Of a DNA stretch of 64,000 bases, positions 1 through 10,905 are shown one piece after another. Source of the stretch: Cycas panzhihuaensis. Its lineage: Eukaryota > Cycadophyta. Made by a program: the position numbers and the translations under genes. The stretch spans positions 31,627,741 to 31,691,740 of the forward strand of contig CM041465.1 in the NCBI GenBank assembly GCA_023213395.1, read 5' to 3'. The notes beneath the pieces are model-generated. The model had not been told where the DNA came from, did no database searches, and saw only the letters and a program-made list of their open reading frames with translations. How positions within the stretch are numbered: position 1 is the first letter of the stretch; the number at the start of each line of letters is the position of its first letter.

Positions 1-45
1 GTAACAGTCTTGTAGTAGTTGTAATGACAAAATCAACTACACACA
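1..45 (-). repeat. Partial 3' LTR of the gypsy element
   Basis: The last 36 or so bases match the end of the right-hand LTR (9333-9368), including the terminal CTACACACA. The rest of this LTR and the left half of host copia H lie outside the window. Confidence 0.9.
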
Positions 46-60
46 TCTTCCCTGCCACCT
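46..60 (-). promoter_or_regulatory. Polypurine tract of the gypsy element
   Basis: On the minus strand the bases AGGTGGCAGGGAAGA end directly at the TGTGTGTAG start of the 3' LTR. A purine-rich tract here is the expected plus-strand primer. Confidence 0.8.
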
Positions 61-95
61 GTTTTGAACAAGTAGCATACTTGTTCACAAAAAAT

Positions 96-1787
96 TTAGC
101 TCCTTTCCTTTATCTTTATTCTCTCGCGGCGTATGTATTCCATTTCCGGTTCTGCAATGTGAGGAGGTATCTTCAATCCTTTCTGTCTCAAATATTTACA
201 TAGCATTACAACATCATGCATTGTGTCTAGCCAAGGCAATGTTGGTTGTTCTCCTGATTTCAACTGGTCAAATTCTTGATTAAGTTCCATATTGACCCTT
301 TCCATTAATTCTAAACGCTCCCTGTAAGCTTTACGCTCTTTCCAAAGGTTCTTGCAGCATTCCGAATCTTCGTCTGATTTTATGATCCATGCTCCCAACC
401 GGTGATAGACTGGTTGCATGTCTACTGGAATATGCTTGTCAAACCTTTTCCGAAATTCTGCCAAATGTGGTCCGACTTCATGAACATCGTCCACCCAGTC
501 CAGTATGAATGCCTTTAGAGATTCCAACTTATTTTCCGTGATTTGATGAATCTTTTTCAACGATTCATCAGGCGGTTTTGCCCGGCTTTCTAATTCGGTA
601 ACTAATTGCCTAGTTACCTTCGCCAGAAAAGATGTTTTCCAGGTTGTGATGTCTTGTGCATCACACTCCATTGGATCCAACCCTTCTTCTAATGCCTCTT
701 TACTTGTATTAAACTCTACTTCCGCAGGTTGGTTATCCAAAATTTCTAATATTTCTCGCCTCCTTTTCTCTTGCTCTGCCGCTTTCCGTTTATTTTCTGC
801 TAAGATTTCCTCTTACATTGCGGTTTTGTTTCTTCTCCCTTTCTGATGTCGGCCTTTCTTACACTTTCTGAGACTTACACTGTTTCAGGCCTGCTATCTT
901 CTCTTCTTACTTCCTCCACTTCAGGCATGTCCTGAAATGGTTTCGTGCTCACTACTTCTATAACTGTGGTCGCGTCTTCAATCCTAGAACTTGTTCCGGG
1001 TTCCCAATCTACCTTCTCCTTCCCCTTCTGCGATGCTGGTTGTGGAATTCCGGGTGCCACTTCATTTGCTTGATACAATTTTTCAATCCAAGCTTGTACT
1101 TGGATTTGCTCTTTTTCCCATCTCCCTAATCTTTCATTTGTCCATATCGCTAACGGGGACTGTTGCTCCGTTCCATTGGGCATTCGTATGCGGACCTTTG
1201 GAATAAAAGAATACCTACAGGATTGTCACATAATAAAGCGGGCCCAGTGCCTTGCTCTCCTAATAGCTTGTAAGGCGTCCAAAGGCTTTTGCTTTACAAA
1301 CTTTGCCCAATTAAACACTTTCCCCTACGCTACCTCATTAAGTATGATTCGCAAATTACTCGGGGCGTACGCATTCTTTTGTGTAAGAATGATTTTCGAA
1401 AAAATTACCTGGGCAAGGAAGCGCTTGTTCGAGTCTTCTATCCCATGATTCAGTTCTGGCGGCGTTGCGTTCTTTTGCTCCCATTATCCTCGTTGCTTCT
1501 TCATGCGATAGCAAACTATCTCTGCGGATTTCCGATCCTTTGTTCGGCAAGCCAGTGGCTGCCATTAACACTTCCTCTGTAATCTGCAGCATCTGTGGGT
1601 ACTTCGCCAACAAGGGAAGTAATCTTCCCATAAATTCCTCCGCATTCCCAAAAATGCTGACCGTCACAAATCTGTGTAATTCTGTTTGATAGAGTAATTG
1701 ACATCTTCTGTCGTCTTCCGGAATCACTATCCATTCCTCACGGATTCGGCTCTCGTCATTTTCCCGGACTAAAATCATAGGCGCCAT
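96..1787 (-). pseudogene. Unrecognised 3' frame between integrase and 3' LTR of gypsy
   Basis: Three sizeable minus-strand blocks (1356-1787, 875-1183, 96-740) lie in different frames but follow each other without a large gap, so they look like one frame of roughly 560 residues broken by small indels and stops. The ATG is at 1785-1787. The first block contains a hydrophobic stretch around EEFMGRLLPLLAKYPQML. The middle is charged and Pro/Ser-rich. The last block (about 214 residues) is rich in Glu, Lys and Trp and ends in a basic tail. I see no signal peptide or convincing membrane segment, so an envelope role is not supported. The position matches the extra frames known downstream of pol in some Athila/Tat-like elements. 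I do not recognise the family. Confidence 0.6.
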
Positions 1788-2157
1788 TTCCGCTGTACCT
1801 GCTATCTTTTCCCTGTCTTGGCTGTTACGCTGCTATTTGTGGTACTTGCTACATACTAGTAAGAAAACCAGTTTTTCAAATCCGCGACAACCAAAACCAG
1901 CGGCGGTATCGGTCGTGGCCGTTGAAGGCTTTATGGCCTTGTCTTTTCGTCTTGACACCAAATCGAATGATTACGATCTTCGTGACTATTACATGATGGC
2001 GGTGTTGTTATCAATCGTGTCATTCACTCATTACATTGACGCTTTTGAATTCTCCCGCCGTCCATGCTTTTTCCATCCGTCCGTCCTTTATTACCCATCA
2101 CATCTTAGCGCCAATGCCATCACTTGATTGTCGGTCATATCCGTCACTTTATCACAG

Positions 2158-2287
2158 ATCGTACCTGCTACCTGCGTCATGATAGTTTTATCACTAATCG
2201 TACCTGCTATCCACGTCCCGCCTTCATGCTGTTTCTTAATGACGTACCTGCTATCTGCGTCCCACCTTCGTGCTGTTTCTTAATGAT
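2158..2287. repeat. Tandem repeat between integrase and 3' frame
   Basis: The phrase GTACCTGCTA(C/T)C recurs at 2161, 2200 and 2244. The last two copies are 44-bp units (2200-2243 and 2244-2287) differing at only a few bases. The wider stretch 1790-2310 is otherwise without a recognisable coding frame and probably forms the spacer before the 3' frame. Confidence 0.7.
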
Positions 2288-2313
2288 GTTGGTGCCCCGT
2301 TCTTTTTTTTTTT

Positions 2314-3400
2314 TTACATTCTATACAATTTCAGTCTGCTGCCATTGACTAATTTAGTCACTAGCTGTCCGTCTAACTGTTGCAACCTAACTGCTCCATT
2401 TTCATAAATACATTGAATTCTGTATGGTCCTAGCCATCTGATTTTCATCTTTCCTGGTTTAAATTTAAACTTACTGTCATACAACAATACCAAATCATTT
2501 ACCTTAAATTCGGGTTTTTTGATGTAGCGATCATGCCATGCTTTCCGTCTTTTCTTTTCAATCCTTAATTCCCATAGTGCTCGTGCTCGGGTTTCATCCA
2601 GCTTCATTAACCGGATCGTGTTGGTCGAGGGATGTCTCAAAATTTGTCCTGAGGTATTGAGCCACTCTCAGACTTTCTGCTTGAAACTCGAGAGGAACAA
2701 CAGCCTCCAATCCATACACCAATTGAAATGGTGTCTATTTATGGGATCGCTTCTTTACTGATTACATGCGCGGAGGACCGAATGCAATTTTTACTTAATC
2801 GGTTCGTTGTCCATTGCAAATTTTTATCAAAGCAATCTTCAGAATTTTATTTGTGCTTTCTACTTGCCCATTTGCTCTTGGATAATATGGTGAAGATCTT
2901 CGATGTTGAATGAAGAATTCTGTAGTTAAATATCTGATTGTCTGATTTAGGAAAGCTCCTCCTTGATCAGACACAATCTCCAACAGACAACCAAACCTTA
3001 TAATAATGACTTCATACAAGAAGCGAGCTGTGCTTCTTGCGTCACACTTTTTCATTGGTTTTGCCTTAGTCCATTTTGTTAAAAAGTCTATGGCTACCAA
3101 TATGTACCTTGCATTCGTTTTCCTTACTGGTGGACTAATTGGTCCGACAAAATCCAATCCCCATTTTTCAAATGGAGCTTGAGCCAGTATCGGATGAAGC
3201 GGCATAAAGTTCTGTTTCGATGGCTTACCTGCTCTTTGACAAATATCATAGGTTTTTACCCACTTTTCTGCATCCTCGAACAGTGTAGGCCACCATAATC
3301 CTACTGTCAAGACTTTTACATTTGTGACTTCTCCTCCATGATGTGTTGCGCTATTCCTTCATGAGCCTCCTTGAAAGCGGTTCTACTTCATGTTGAAGTA
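2314..3400 (-). pseudogene. Gypsy integrase
   Basis: Inserts element cDNA into chromosomes. The core (2795-3310) shows all three catalytic acids: D in GLDFVGP, D in VSDQGGAF and E in GQVESTN. The zinc-binding region upstream (about 3250-3400) is damaged: the His pair AHEG/HHGG can be read only across frames, and the first Cys of the CxxC pair is Tyr (YDICQRAGK). The C-terminal part (2314-2640) carries the GPY/F module (FKPGKMKIRWLGPYRI) and is in another frame, so a frameshift lies between about 2640 and 2795. No chromodomain follows the GPY/F module. Confidence 0.88.
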
Positions 3401-3448
3401 TGCACCTTCAGAATTCCATCAGTCCCGGTTTATCTGAGATACCACCTA

Positions 3449-5394
3449 TTAACTGGAATGGAAAAGTTTTCTAATAAAACTTTTCCTTTCGACTCTTTCC
3501 AATCCTTGGGGTGTTTGCCCTGTGGTTAAATATTCTGCAATTCCCTCGTACCATCTTGTACGGCTTCTCGAGGAGAATAATTTGTTATCTAGAAAATCAT
3601 CAAATACTCCCTTACCTTTCCCATTGTCCTTTATTCGCGACAATTGATCTGGTATGATGTGCTTCTCCCCCTTTTTTACCACAATTTTGAACATGAATTC
3701 CTGAAACAACATTAGCCAGCGGCTAATTCTCCCCTGCAAAATTGGTTTATTAATCAAGTATTGAAGGGCTTGATGATCCACAAAAAATACAAATGGATCT
3801 GCTAACAAGTAATGCCGGAATTTCTGTAAGGCATACACCATGCCTAATCCTTCTCGTTCGGTAACTATATAGTTACGCTCGGCGGATGTCAATTTTCTAC
3901 TTACAAAAGCAATTGGAAGATCTATTTTTTCATCTTCCGGTTGGGCCAACACCTGACCAATGGCATACGGTGATGCATCAACATGGACGTGGAGCGGTTT
4001 GTTCGGTCGGAAACTTAAACAGGAGCTTCAACTATCTTCTTCTTCAAAGCATCAAAAGATAGTTGTTGTTGAAGTGTCCATTCCCATTTCACAGTTTTCT
4101 TCAACAAGGATTCTAGAGGATGGGCTATCCGAGCATAATTTCTTATAAATTTCCGGTAATAACCGGTCATTCCTAAGAACCCTTTCAAGTTTTTTGGCGT
4201 TTGGGGGACAGGGAATTTCAAAATTACCTCCACCTTCGCTGGGTCAGTTTTCAATCCATCTTTCGAGACAATATGTCCCAGCAATGATCCAAATGGTACC
4301 AAAAAGGTACATTTGTCTGGATTTAAGCATAACCTGCTTTCCCTGCACAATTCTAGCATTAGCCTTAATTGGGACAAATGTTTCTCTATTGTACTGTACA
4401 GAGTCCAATCATCCAGAAACACCTCCACTGCTTTCCCCAACAATTTCTTGAAGATATTTAAAATCACCCTTTGAAAGGTTGCCGGAGCATTGGTTAGCCC
4501 AAATGGCATGACCCTATATGCATATGTCCCCCATTTTGTAACAAATGTTGTTTTCAATTGGTCCTCAAGTGCAATACATACTTGGTTATAACCACTGAAA
4601 TCATCTGTAAAGGAGAAAATCTCATGTCCTGCTACTATCTCCAGTACATCTTCCGTGAAGGGTATGGGGAATGGATCTTTCTTCGTTGCTTTGTTCAAAG
4701 CTCTATAATCCACGTAGATGCGTAATTTTCCACTCTTTTTGGGTACCACCACCACCGGGCTTACCCATTCACTGTTTTCTACTTCAAATATGTATCCGGC
4801 TTCTAATAATTTATCTAATTCTATCTTTACTTGCTCCTTGTAGCGCGGATTCATTCTGTAAGGTCTTTGCCTTACTGGTTTTGCATTTTCCATTAGCTCA
4901 ATTCTGTGTTCCCCTAACTCGGGAGGAATTCCTTTTAGATCTTTATAAGACCATGCAAAGACATCCTTAAATTCTTGGAAAAGAGAGGCAGCTTCTTGCA
5001 TTATTGTAGGTTCCCAATAATTACCTAATTGTATACACTTTGGATTATCTTCCGTCCCTACATTAATGGGCTTATCTTTGAAGCTCTTCCCTTTGAATGA
5101 TTTCCCATCCAATTTTAGTTCATAGGCTGGTGCTTGCAAAATTTCTTTATTTCCATATTCAACAAGAGAATATGTTTTAGGAAAATTCCTTTCTTCTTTA
5201 AAATCTTCTTCAGAGCATGTCACATTTTTAGACAATTCATACAAACAATCATTTTGCATTTTATTGAAAGGAAGAATTACATTATCTTCTTTAGAATCCC
5301 ATGATACATTGTTACCTTTACTTGATTCATCCACACATAATTCCATCAGGTAACATTTTGAGGATTCTCCCGTTTCTTCCCAAGCTGATTGCAA
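3449..5394 (-). pseudogene. Gypsy reverse transcriptase and RNase H
   Basis: Copies element RNA to DNA and removes the RNA. The reverse transcriptase (4018-5394, 459 residues open) carries the catalytic acids in FTDDFSGYNQV and FLDDWTLYS, plus the flanking blocks KLRIYVDYRALN, MPFGLTNAPATFQ and LGMTGYYRKFI. A frameshift near 4018 separates it from RNase H (3449-4017), where the active-site region reads VHVDASPYAIG and the block TEREGLGMVYALQKFRHYL follows. The first 170 residues upstream of the polymerase are a less conserved acidic linker. The active-site residues look intact; the breaks are frameshifts. Confidence 0.92.
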
Positions 5395-5492
5395 CTAGTC
5401 AAGCAGGTATGCAGATGAAGTCTCACTCGCCATCTGTGGAGGGGTCTTCAATGCTTGAAATCTTTGTCTCGGCGAGGGACTTCTTGTTGTGG

Positions 5493-6218
5493 TCATTGAT
5501 CCGTGGTTGAGGACATTCTATCTTCATCTTCAATCTTTTCAATCTGCGGACCATCTGAACACTGAGGCAGTACAACTTTCTTTCCTGCAGAATACAAAGT
5601 GAAAGTCAATCTCCCCCAATCCTGCAAGGCCTTTGTTGCTAGCAACCATGGCCGCCCTAGCAGTGTTAGATATGTTCTGCTATGGTCTTGCATCCTGACA
5701 ACTGCAAAATCCAATTGAACTGTAATTCCTCCTACAGTTACCGGAATATCCATCATGGACCCCATGGGTCAAATCTGCAATTGGTTTGCTAACCGAATTG
5801 TATAGTCCGGGGAAACCAACTTTGGCCGTCCCAAGGAGATCCAAGAGGATTCAGGAAGTACATTTACTCCTGATCCTCCATCCACCACTGTTTTGCAGAT
5901 CAAGGTTCCCAATAACATCATTGGAACTCGTGGGTTGATTGCATCCATTTTCGTTGTTCTCAACACTGGTTTTTCTATATGATGCAGAAAATAACCAGCT
6001 TCCCACCACTTAAAAATCACAGAAATAGGAATAGATATACCTAATTCCATCAGCAGTTCTTTTACAGTCTGCAATTTGTGCCAAGGATTTTGCTCCTCAT
6101 GTGCTAATGTTCTTCTCTGGTATACATTTCCTTTAAATCGATTTGCTTGTTGCATTTCCTCCAATTGTACTGTCCTTGTTGCCTCTTGTATCGCATCAAC
6201 AGCTTCCTGCAGTCTCCT
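5493..6218 (-). pseudogene. Gypsy aspartic protease
   Basis: Cuts the Gag-Pol polyprotein. The active-site motif reads VVDGGSGVNVLP, and the second conserved block YLTLLGRPWLLA follows about 70 residues later, as in retroviral-type proteases. One TGA stop (5769-5771) interrupts an otherwise continuous frame. The frame is shared with the zinc-knuckle region to its right (6219-6788), with a TAA at 6219-6221 between them, so nucleocapsid and protease were once fused. Confidence 0.85.
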
Positions 6219-6788
6219 TTACTCCACTGCTGGATCTAGAAAATTTGCAGTGTCTGTCAAGTTTGTGGCTTTCCCATTTCTCGTCTGCACATAAACTGGT
6301 TTTTCCTTATCTGGAATTTTTGTAGCCAGATTTGAAGTTTGTATTTTAGGACCAGGATTGTTTGGACAGTTTGCCCATTCATGGTCTGCTGGGCCACACT
6401 CTTCACAGATATAATCTTTTCCCTGTTTCTCCAGTGGACAGTCTGTCCTAAAATGTCCCCATCTTGAACACAGATGGCAGCGGACTGGTTTTGTCTTGCC
6501 TTTATATTGCTTAAAGACAGAATTTTCCTTTTTCTGGTAAAAGGATTCTCTTGGTGGATTTCTGTAATAGCATTCCCATGTATTATGGTTTTCTCTCCTA
6601 CAGATTTCACACCATTTCTTCTCTCTTTGTTGATGTTCATTTCTAAAATGACCCTGTTGTCCGCAGGGGGGTGGGCACCATACATTTTCTCGTTCTTTTC
6701 CCAGTTTCAGTTTAGCTATTTCATTCCTTAGCTTTTCAATCTCATCATTCTGTTGATTTTTAGCAAAGGCAGGAGGACTTTGCTTCAA
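6219..6788 (-). pseudogene. Gypsy nucleocapsid region with three zinc knuckles
   Basis: This RNA-binding end of Gag carries three Cx2Cx4Hx4C knuckles: CEICRRENHNTWEC, CHLCSRWGHFRTDC and CEECGPADHEWANC. A fourth Cys/His cluster (CPPPCGQQGHFRNEH) lies in front but lacks the spacing. Only the second knuckle has the Gly-His pair usual in retroviral knuckles. The frame overlaps the end of the preceding Gag frame by 4 bp and differs from it, which could be decay or a former programmed shift. Confidence 0.85.
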
Positions 6789-8743
6789 TAATTCGGTTCT
6801 TTTGACTTCTCAATTTCTAGATTTATAGTCCACAAGGACGTTTGTCCTGCATTCTGGATTCCATTGTATGCTGTTCTTGTCTGGTTTTCAAATCGCAGTG
6901 CTAATTCCTTAACTTGTTCATAGTTATTTAAAGGATGAAACATGATTTTTTCCTTTAAGTGTGGTAATAAACCTTGTACAAAATACTTAAGTGACAGCAT
7001 AGGATTCATTGGAACAAGAGGATCCATTTTATTTAATATGATTCTTAGTCTACCATCAAAGTCATTGACTGATTCACCTGGAATTTGTCTGATTTCTTCC
7101 AAGCCCTGGAATACCACCATTGGATCTCTTAATCTTTGGAATCTGTCCAGAAATTTTGTTTGGACTGTTTCTCAACTGGGATTCGTTCCTGCAACATACT
7201 GGTACCACGCGATCGCTGTTCCCCGTAATGTTGAAAAAAATCTGGCTTTAATTTCTTCTGGATCCTTAATTTTCTTGATTTTCAACATGTTGGAGAACAG
7301 AGCGAGGTGATCTCCGGGGTCTCCCGAACCATTGAACTGAAGATGTCCAAACATGGCATCGTTTTGCACCACCACATATGGGGAAATTGTTTGACTTCCC
7401 CCACTTCCTTGCGACATTGTTCTTGGAGCTGAAGAACCTGGTCTCGCTGGGTCAATTACGTTCAATTCGTCCTCGTTGCCTCCTTGCCTCAACGTTGCAC
7501 TTTCTGGGCTTTCATCAATGAATGATGACCCTATGAACATGCAAGTCATTCTATACAATGGATTCAATACATGAGAGTGATCTTCTTTTACCTGCAGAAT
7601 ATAACAGTCCCACCCTGCTGCGATGGTGCTGTATATTTCTAATTTTAATAAATTTTCTTCCCTTGTTTCAGTCTGCAAACTGCCTGTTTGCTTGTTTATC
7701 AATTCCTGATTTTTCTTGTAATTCAAGTCTCCCTGCATTGTTTCATTATGTCTGGGCAATTCTTCATTACTCAATATTTTTTGTGAATTTTCAGATTTAA
7801 GCAGTAATTCTATGTCTTTATTTAGGTGCAACCCTTCCTGGGTTTGCCCGTCTACTAATTGCTGAGGTTTTAGTGAATTTTCTACTTCTTCTGGCCTCAA
7901 CCCTTTATGGGTTTGCCTGCCTTCTATACGCTGTTTTAACAGCGAATTACTTGTCTCTACTTGGCGCAACCCTGGCTGGGTTTGTCGCCCCTCCTCTTGT
8001 TGTTTTTCCAGCAACTTCTCTGCTACTCCCTGGCACAACCCTAACTAGGTTTGCCCAGCTTCTTCACGTTGATTTACCAGCAAATTTCTTATCTCTACTT
8101 GGCGCAACCCTGGCTGGGTTTGTCGCCCCTCCTCTTGCTGGTTTCCCAGTAATTTTTCTACTTCTACCTGGCACAACCCTGACTGGGTTTGCCCACCTTC
8201 TATATGCTGTTTTAACAACAAATTCCTTATCTCTTCTTGGCACAACCCTGGCTAGGTTTGTCGCCCCTCCTCTTGCTGGTTTTCCAGCAACTTTTCTACT
8301 TCTACCTGGCACAACCCTGACTGGGTTTGCTGCCCTGACTCAACCAGTTGCTTTTGCTTTAAATTTTGAAATATGCCCACATTATCCCATACCTGATTAT
8401 CCTGAAGATTTTGCAGGTCTTCCTTTTCTGCGTCCTTATCTTCCGCGCCTTTATCTTCTGCACCTTTATCTTCTGTTTGATTTTTGTCAGAAATTTTTTC
8501 GCTTTTTCCTTCCTTCAGCCGACTTGTGTCTTCCTGGGGCTCCTCGTCCTTATTGCATTCTACCGGTGCGACTGGGGTCTGGCTTTCCTCCTGCTGCCCC
8601 TTCCAACTTCGCTTTTTTACCGGTTTCTTTTCTATTATTTCTCTGGGTCTTCGCGCGCCTTCCTGGCTCTTCTCCGCGTCCCAGCGTCGACTTCTTTCGT
8701 CCCGCGTTTCTATCTTCTTTAGCGAGTTCACCCTAGGTGGCAT
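6785..8743 (-). pseudogene. Gypsy Gag with long repeat-bearing N-terminal extension
   Basis: Gag builds the virus-like particle. One frame runs from the ATG at 8741-8743 to 6785, broken by two TAG stops (8252-8254, 8045-8047) and one TGA (7172-7174). The first 125 or so residues are charged (Lys/Glu-rich), then come eight 23-residue repeats (7829-8340), then a Ser/Gly-rich linker. The retrotransposon Gag core follows: FNGSGDPGDHLALF, FFSTLRGTAIAWYQ and the downstream block SVNDFDGRLRIIL. A core starting about 400 residues in is unusually late. Both TAG stops lie where neighbouring repeat units have CAG. A further ATG at 8821 lies inside the LTR and is unlikely to be the start. Confidence 0.85.
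7829..8340 (-). repeat. 69-bp tandem repeat coding 23-residue units
   Basis: The anchor CAACCCT-NN-(C/A)(T/A)(G/A)GG recurs at 7829, 7898, 7967, 8036, 8105, 8174, 8243 and 8312, exactly 69 bp apart each time. On the minus strand a typical unit reads QSGLCQVEVEKLLENQQEEG plus RQT. From 7967 on, two unit types alternate (VEVEKLL/QQEEG and VEIRNLL/QREEA), giving a 138-bp higher-order repeat. Exact spacing with no indel among copies indicates selection for an open frame or recent expansion. Confidence 0.95.
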
Positions 8744-8783
8744 GAGCGGCTTCAGATCTTTACTTTTTAATCCTTTTCCGTTA

Positions 8784-8804
8784 GGAAATCCGGCAACGGA
8801 ACCA
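8784..8804 (-). promoter_or_regulatory. Primer binding site of the gypsy element
   Basis: The minus strand reads TGGTTCCGTTGCCGGATTTC next to the LTR end. This resembles the TGGCGCCGTTGCCGG type used by plant Athila/Tat-like elements, with two changes. It is not the tRNA-iMet type used by the copias in this window. Confidence 0.75.
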
Positions 8805-8807
8805 ATA

Positions 8808-9368
8808 TGTGCGCGCCTCAATCATGCTTATACAGAATGCAAAGAGAAAGACACACACGTTGGGGTAAATTCATCCAGAATATTTTTATTGAGCAGGCAC
8901 CGCGTGCGGTCCTCTCACAACCGACGCCTACCAAAACGATCTGAGAAAGGTTGCCTCACACGTGGCCTGACTCTAGTACAAGGATATATAAGCAAAGCGA
9001 ATCACACACCGCACATTGCGGTTCTCATTTTATATCCATTTTATGGACGTTACATAGCTTAGGAAAATAAGTTACTTTTTCTAGCTGTCATGGGTCCGCT
9101 CACGCCAGCTGCACCCATTCCCCAGAATAGCATGGGTAGCGATCTCGATCGCGTAGCAGCTCCGCACCTTACGTAGCAGTCTCCATGACTCTGTAGCTCG
9201 TGTAGCGACTGTAGTAGCTCCGTAGCAGCCTGTAGTAGCTCCGTAGCAGCCTGGAGCAACTGTAGTAGCTACTGTAGCGATCATAGCGACCATGTAGTAG
9301 CCACATAGCGACTCCATAGCGATCATGTGATCTTGTAGTAGTTGTAATGACAAAATCAACTACACACA
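8808..9368 (-). repeat. 5' LTR of the gypsy element
   Basis: 561 bp, TG...CA on either strand. The outer end matches the partial LTR at 1-45. It ends where copia H resumes at 9369. A TATATA stretch at about 8986 could be part of the promoter. Its 5' third (on the minus strand) contains the GTAGC-rich repeats at 9170-9330. Confidence 0.85.
9170..9330. repeat. Degenerate GTAGC-rich short tandem repeat in gypsy LTR
   Basis: Many copies of GTAG(T/C)(A/G)GC-like words with short spacers. The clearest is a 21-bp unit containing TGTAGTAGCTCCGTAGCAGC, present twice in a row around 9210-9251. It lies in the promoter-upstream (U3) part of the LTR. Confidence 0.75.
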
Positions 9369-10714
9369 CAAAGCAAGACTGGTAGCAAAAGGCTACACAC
9401 AAACAGTTGGAATTGACTATGAAGAAATGTTCTCACCAGTAGCCAAGTTGAATACTATAAGAACGGTAATTGCAATTTCTGCCCAAAAAGTATGGAAGAT
9501 TTATCAGAGAGATGTTAAGAGTTCCTTCCTGAATGGAGACCTACAAGAAAAAGTATATATGTATTAGCCTGAAGGATATATAAAGCTAGGACAAGAAAAT
9601 ATAGTTTGCAAACTAAAAAAGGCTTTATATGGACTCAAACAAGCACCAAGAGCCTGGTATGCCAAATTGGATGCATATCTAACTCAGAATGGCTTCCACA
9701 AGTGTGAGTCAGATCATAGTTTGTATGTGGAATTTAATCAAGGGCTAACATCCATCATAGTGGTATATGCGAATGATATGCTTATCACAGGGGATGACGA
9801 AGACTCGATCGCGTTTATCAAGAAGCGATTTGCAAAGGTATTTGAGATGACAGATCTCGGAATACTGCACTATTATCTAGGAATAGAAAGTGAACAAAAC
9901 CATGACTTTGTCGTTCTATCTCAATCAAAATATGTTAAAAACTTGTTGAACAAGTTTAATATGGAAAGTTGCAATAGTGCTACCACTCCAATGGAAACCG
10001 GATGTGTGTTAAACACTGAACAAGAGACACAATCAGTTGACGCAACTCTATACAGACACCTGATCGGAAGTCTAATTTACCTCACAGCTACACGACCAGA
10101 CATTTCCTATGCAGTTGGTGTCATTTCCAAATTTATGGAAAATCCCAAAATACCTCACTGGAACGTTGCAAAAAGAATCTTGCGGTATCTAAAAGGAATC
10201 ATAAATCTTGGGTTAGAATACAGAAAGGATAACAACATGCAACTAACAGGATTTTATGATTCAGATTGGGCTGGAGATAGAACAGACAGAAAATCAACAT
10301 CAGGATACTGCTTCTTTCTAGGAACATCCTTAATTTCCTGGAGTAGCAAAAAGCAACACATAGTTGCTTTGTCTTCAACAGAGGTCGAGTATAAGTTAGC
10401 AGTTAATGCAGCATATGAAGGAGTTTGGATCAGACAACTTCTTGAAGATCTTGATTACGAACAGACAGTACCTACTTAGTTATTCTGTGACAATCAAAGT
10501 ACAATCAAAATGACCAAGAATCCAGTGGTGCATGCAAGAACCAAGCATATAGAAGTGCATCACCATTTTATCAGGGAAAAAGTATAGAACAAAGAAGTTG
10601 AGCTTCTATATTGCAGATCAGGAAATCAAAATGTTGATGTCCTCACCAAACCTCTTGGCAAGGAAAATTGTATTAGCTTTAGAAATCATCTAGGACTAAA
10701 GCAGATAAAACATT
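9369..10714 (+). pseudogene. Copia H reverse transcriptase and RNase H (3' part)
   Basis: The frame starts inside the reverse transcriptase ([19 protein letters not shown]) where the gypsy element is inserted; the 5' part lies left of the window. The polymerase motif [11 protein letters not shown] keeps its acid, but the YVDD box reads YANDM, so the first catalytic Asp is Asn. A TAG interrupts the frame at about 9567. RNase H follows (GFYDSDWAGDRTDRKSTSGY, VALSSTEVEYK, DNQSTIKMTKNP) with a TAG at 10477-10479, and pol ends near DKTLRGG just before the LTR. It is inactive. Confidence 0.92.
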
Positions 10715-10745
10715 AAGAGGGGGTATAAAAGGTAATGTTTTGTTT
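10703..10745 (+). other. Inverted repeat bracketing the polypurine tract of copia H
   Basis: Arms AGATAAAACATTA (10703-10715) and TAATGTTTTGTTT (10733-10745) pair at 11 of 13 positions with a 17-nt loop that holds the polypurine tract (10715-10723) and the first bases of the LTR. A second copy of the right arm, TAATGTTTTATCT, occurs downstream near 10751 and matches the left arm perfectly. Confidence 0.7.
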
Positions 10746-10905
10746 AGAGTAATGTTTTATCTAGGATATCTAAAGTTCCTTACAAGGGTCATGTATCATT
10801 GCCCCCCTTTACCTTCAGAATGATAAGTGGTACAATCTCATTAAGTGGTTGCCATTTGTCCCGTACACTTTGAATTGTATTTATAGACTTGCAAATGATC
10901 AATAA
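10724..10905 (+). repeat. 3' LTR of copia H
   Basis: Starts right after the tract AAGAGGGGG. It begins TATAAAAGG instead of TG, by comparison with TGTAAAAGG in copia F. The right border is not certain, because it runs directly into the internal region of copia I with no LTR or primer site between. The border given is where the sequence becomes coding. Confidence 0.65.

Larger units (their letters stand above)
1..9368 (-). mobile_element. Ty3/gypsy LTR retrotransposon, nearly complete
   Basis: Minus-strand element in the order 5' LTR (8808-9368), primer site, Gag, zinc-knuckle region, protease, reverse transcriptase, RNase H, integrase, an extra 3' frame, polypurine tract, 3' LTR (only its first 45 bp are in the window). 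Integrase lying after RNase H identifies gypsy rather than copia. I see no chromodomain after the integrase, and the primer site is not tRNA-iMet type, so a non-chromovirus (Athila/Tat-like) lineage is likely by inference. Several in-frame stops and frameshifts make it inactive. It is inserted in the reverse transcriptase of copia H, whose frame resumes at 9369. Confidence 0.93.

Noticed and set aside
96-740. Envelope protein for the gypsy 3' frame
   Set aside because: No signal peptide, membrane span or Cys pattern visible; position alone is not enough.
2314-2640. Chromodomain after the gypsy integrase
   Set aside because: The GPY/F module ends shortly before a stop, and no chromodomain-like aromatic pattern follows.
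7873-8736. A 287-residue plus-strand frame opposite the gypsy Gag
   Set aside because: It is the antisense shadow of the 69-bp repeat array; its Leu/Ala/Phe-rich repeats mirror the coding units and no motif is present.
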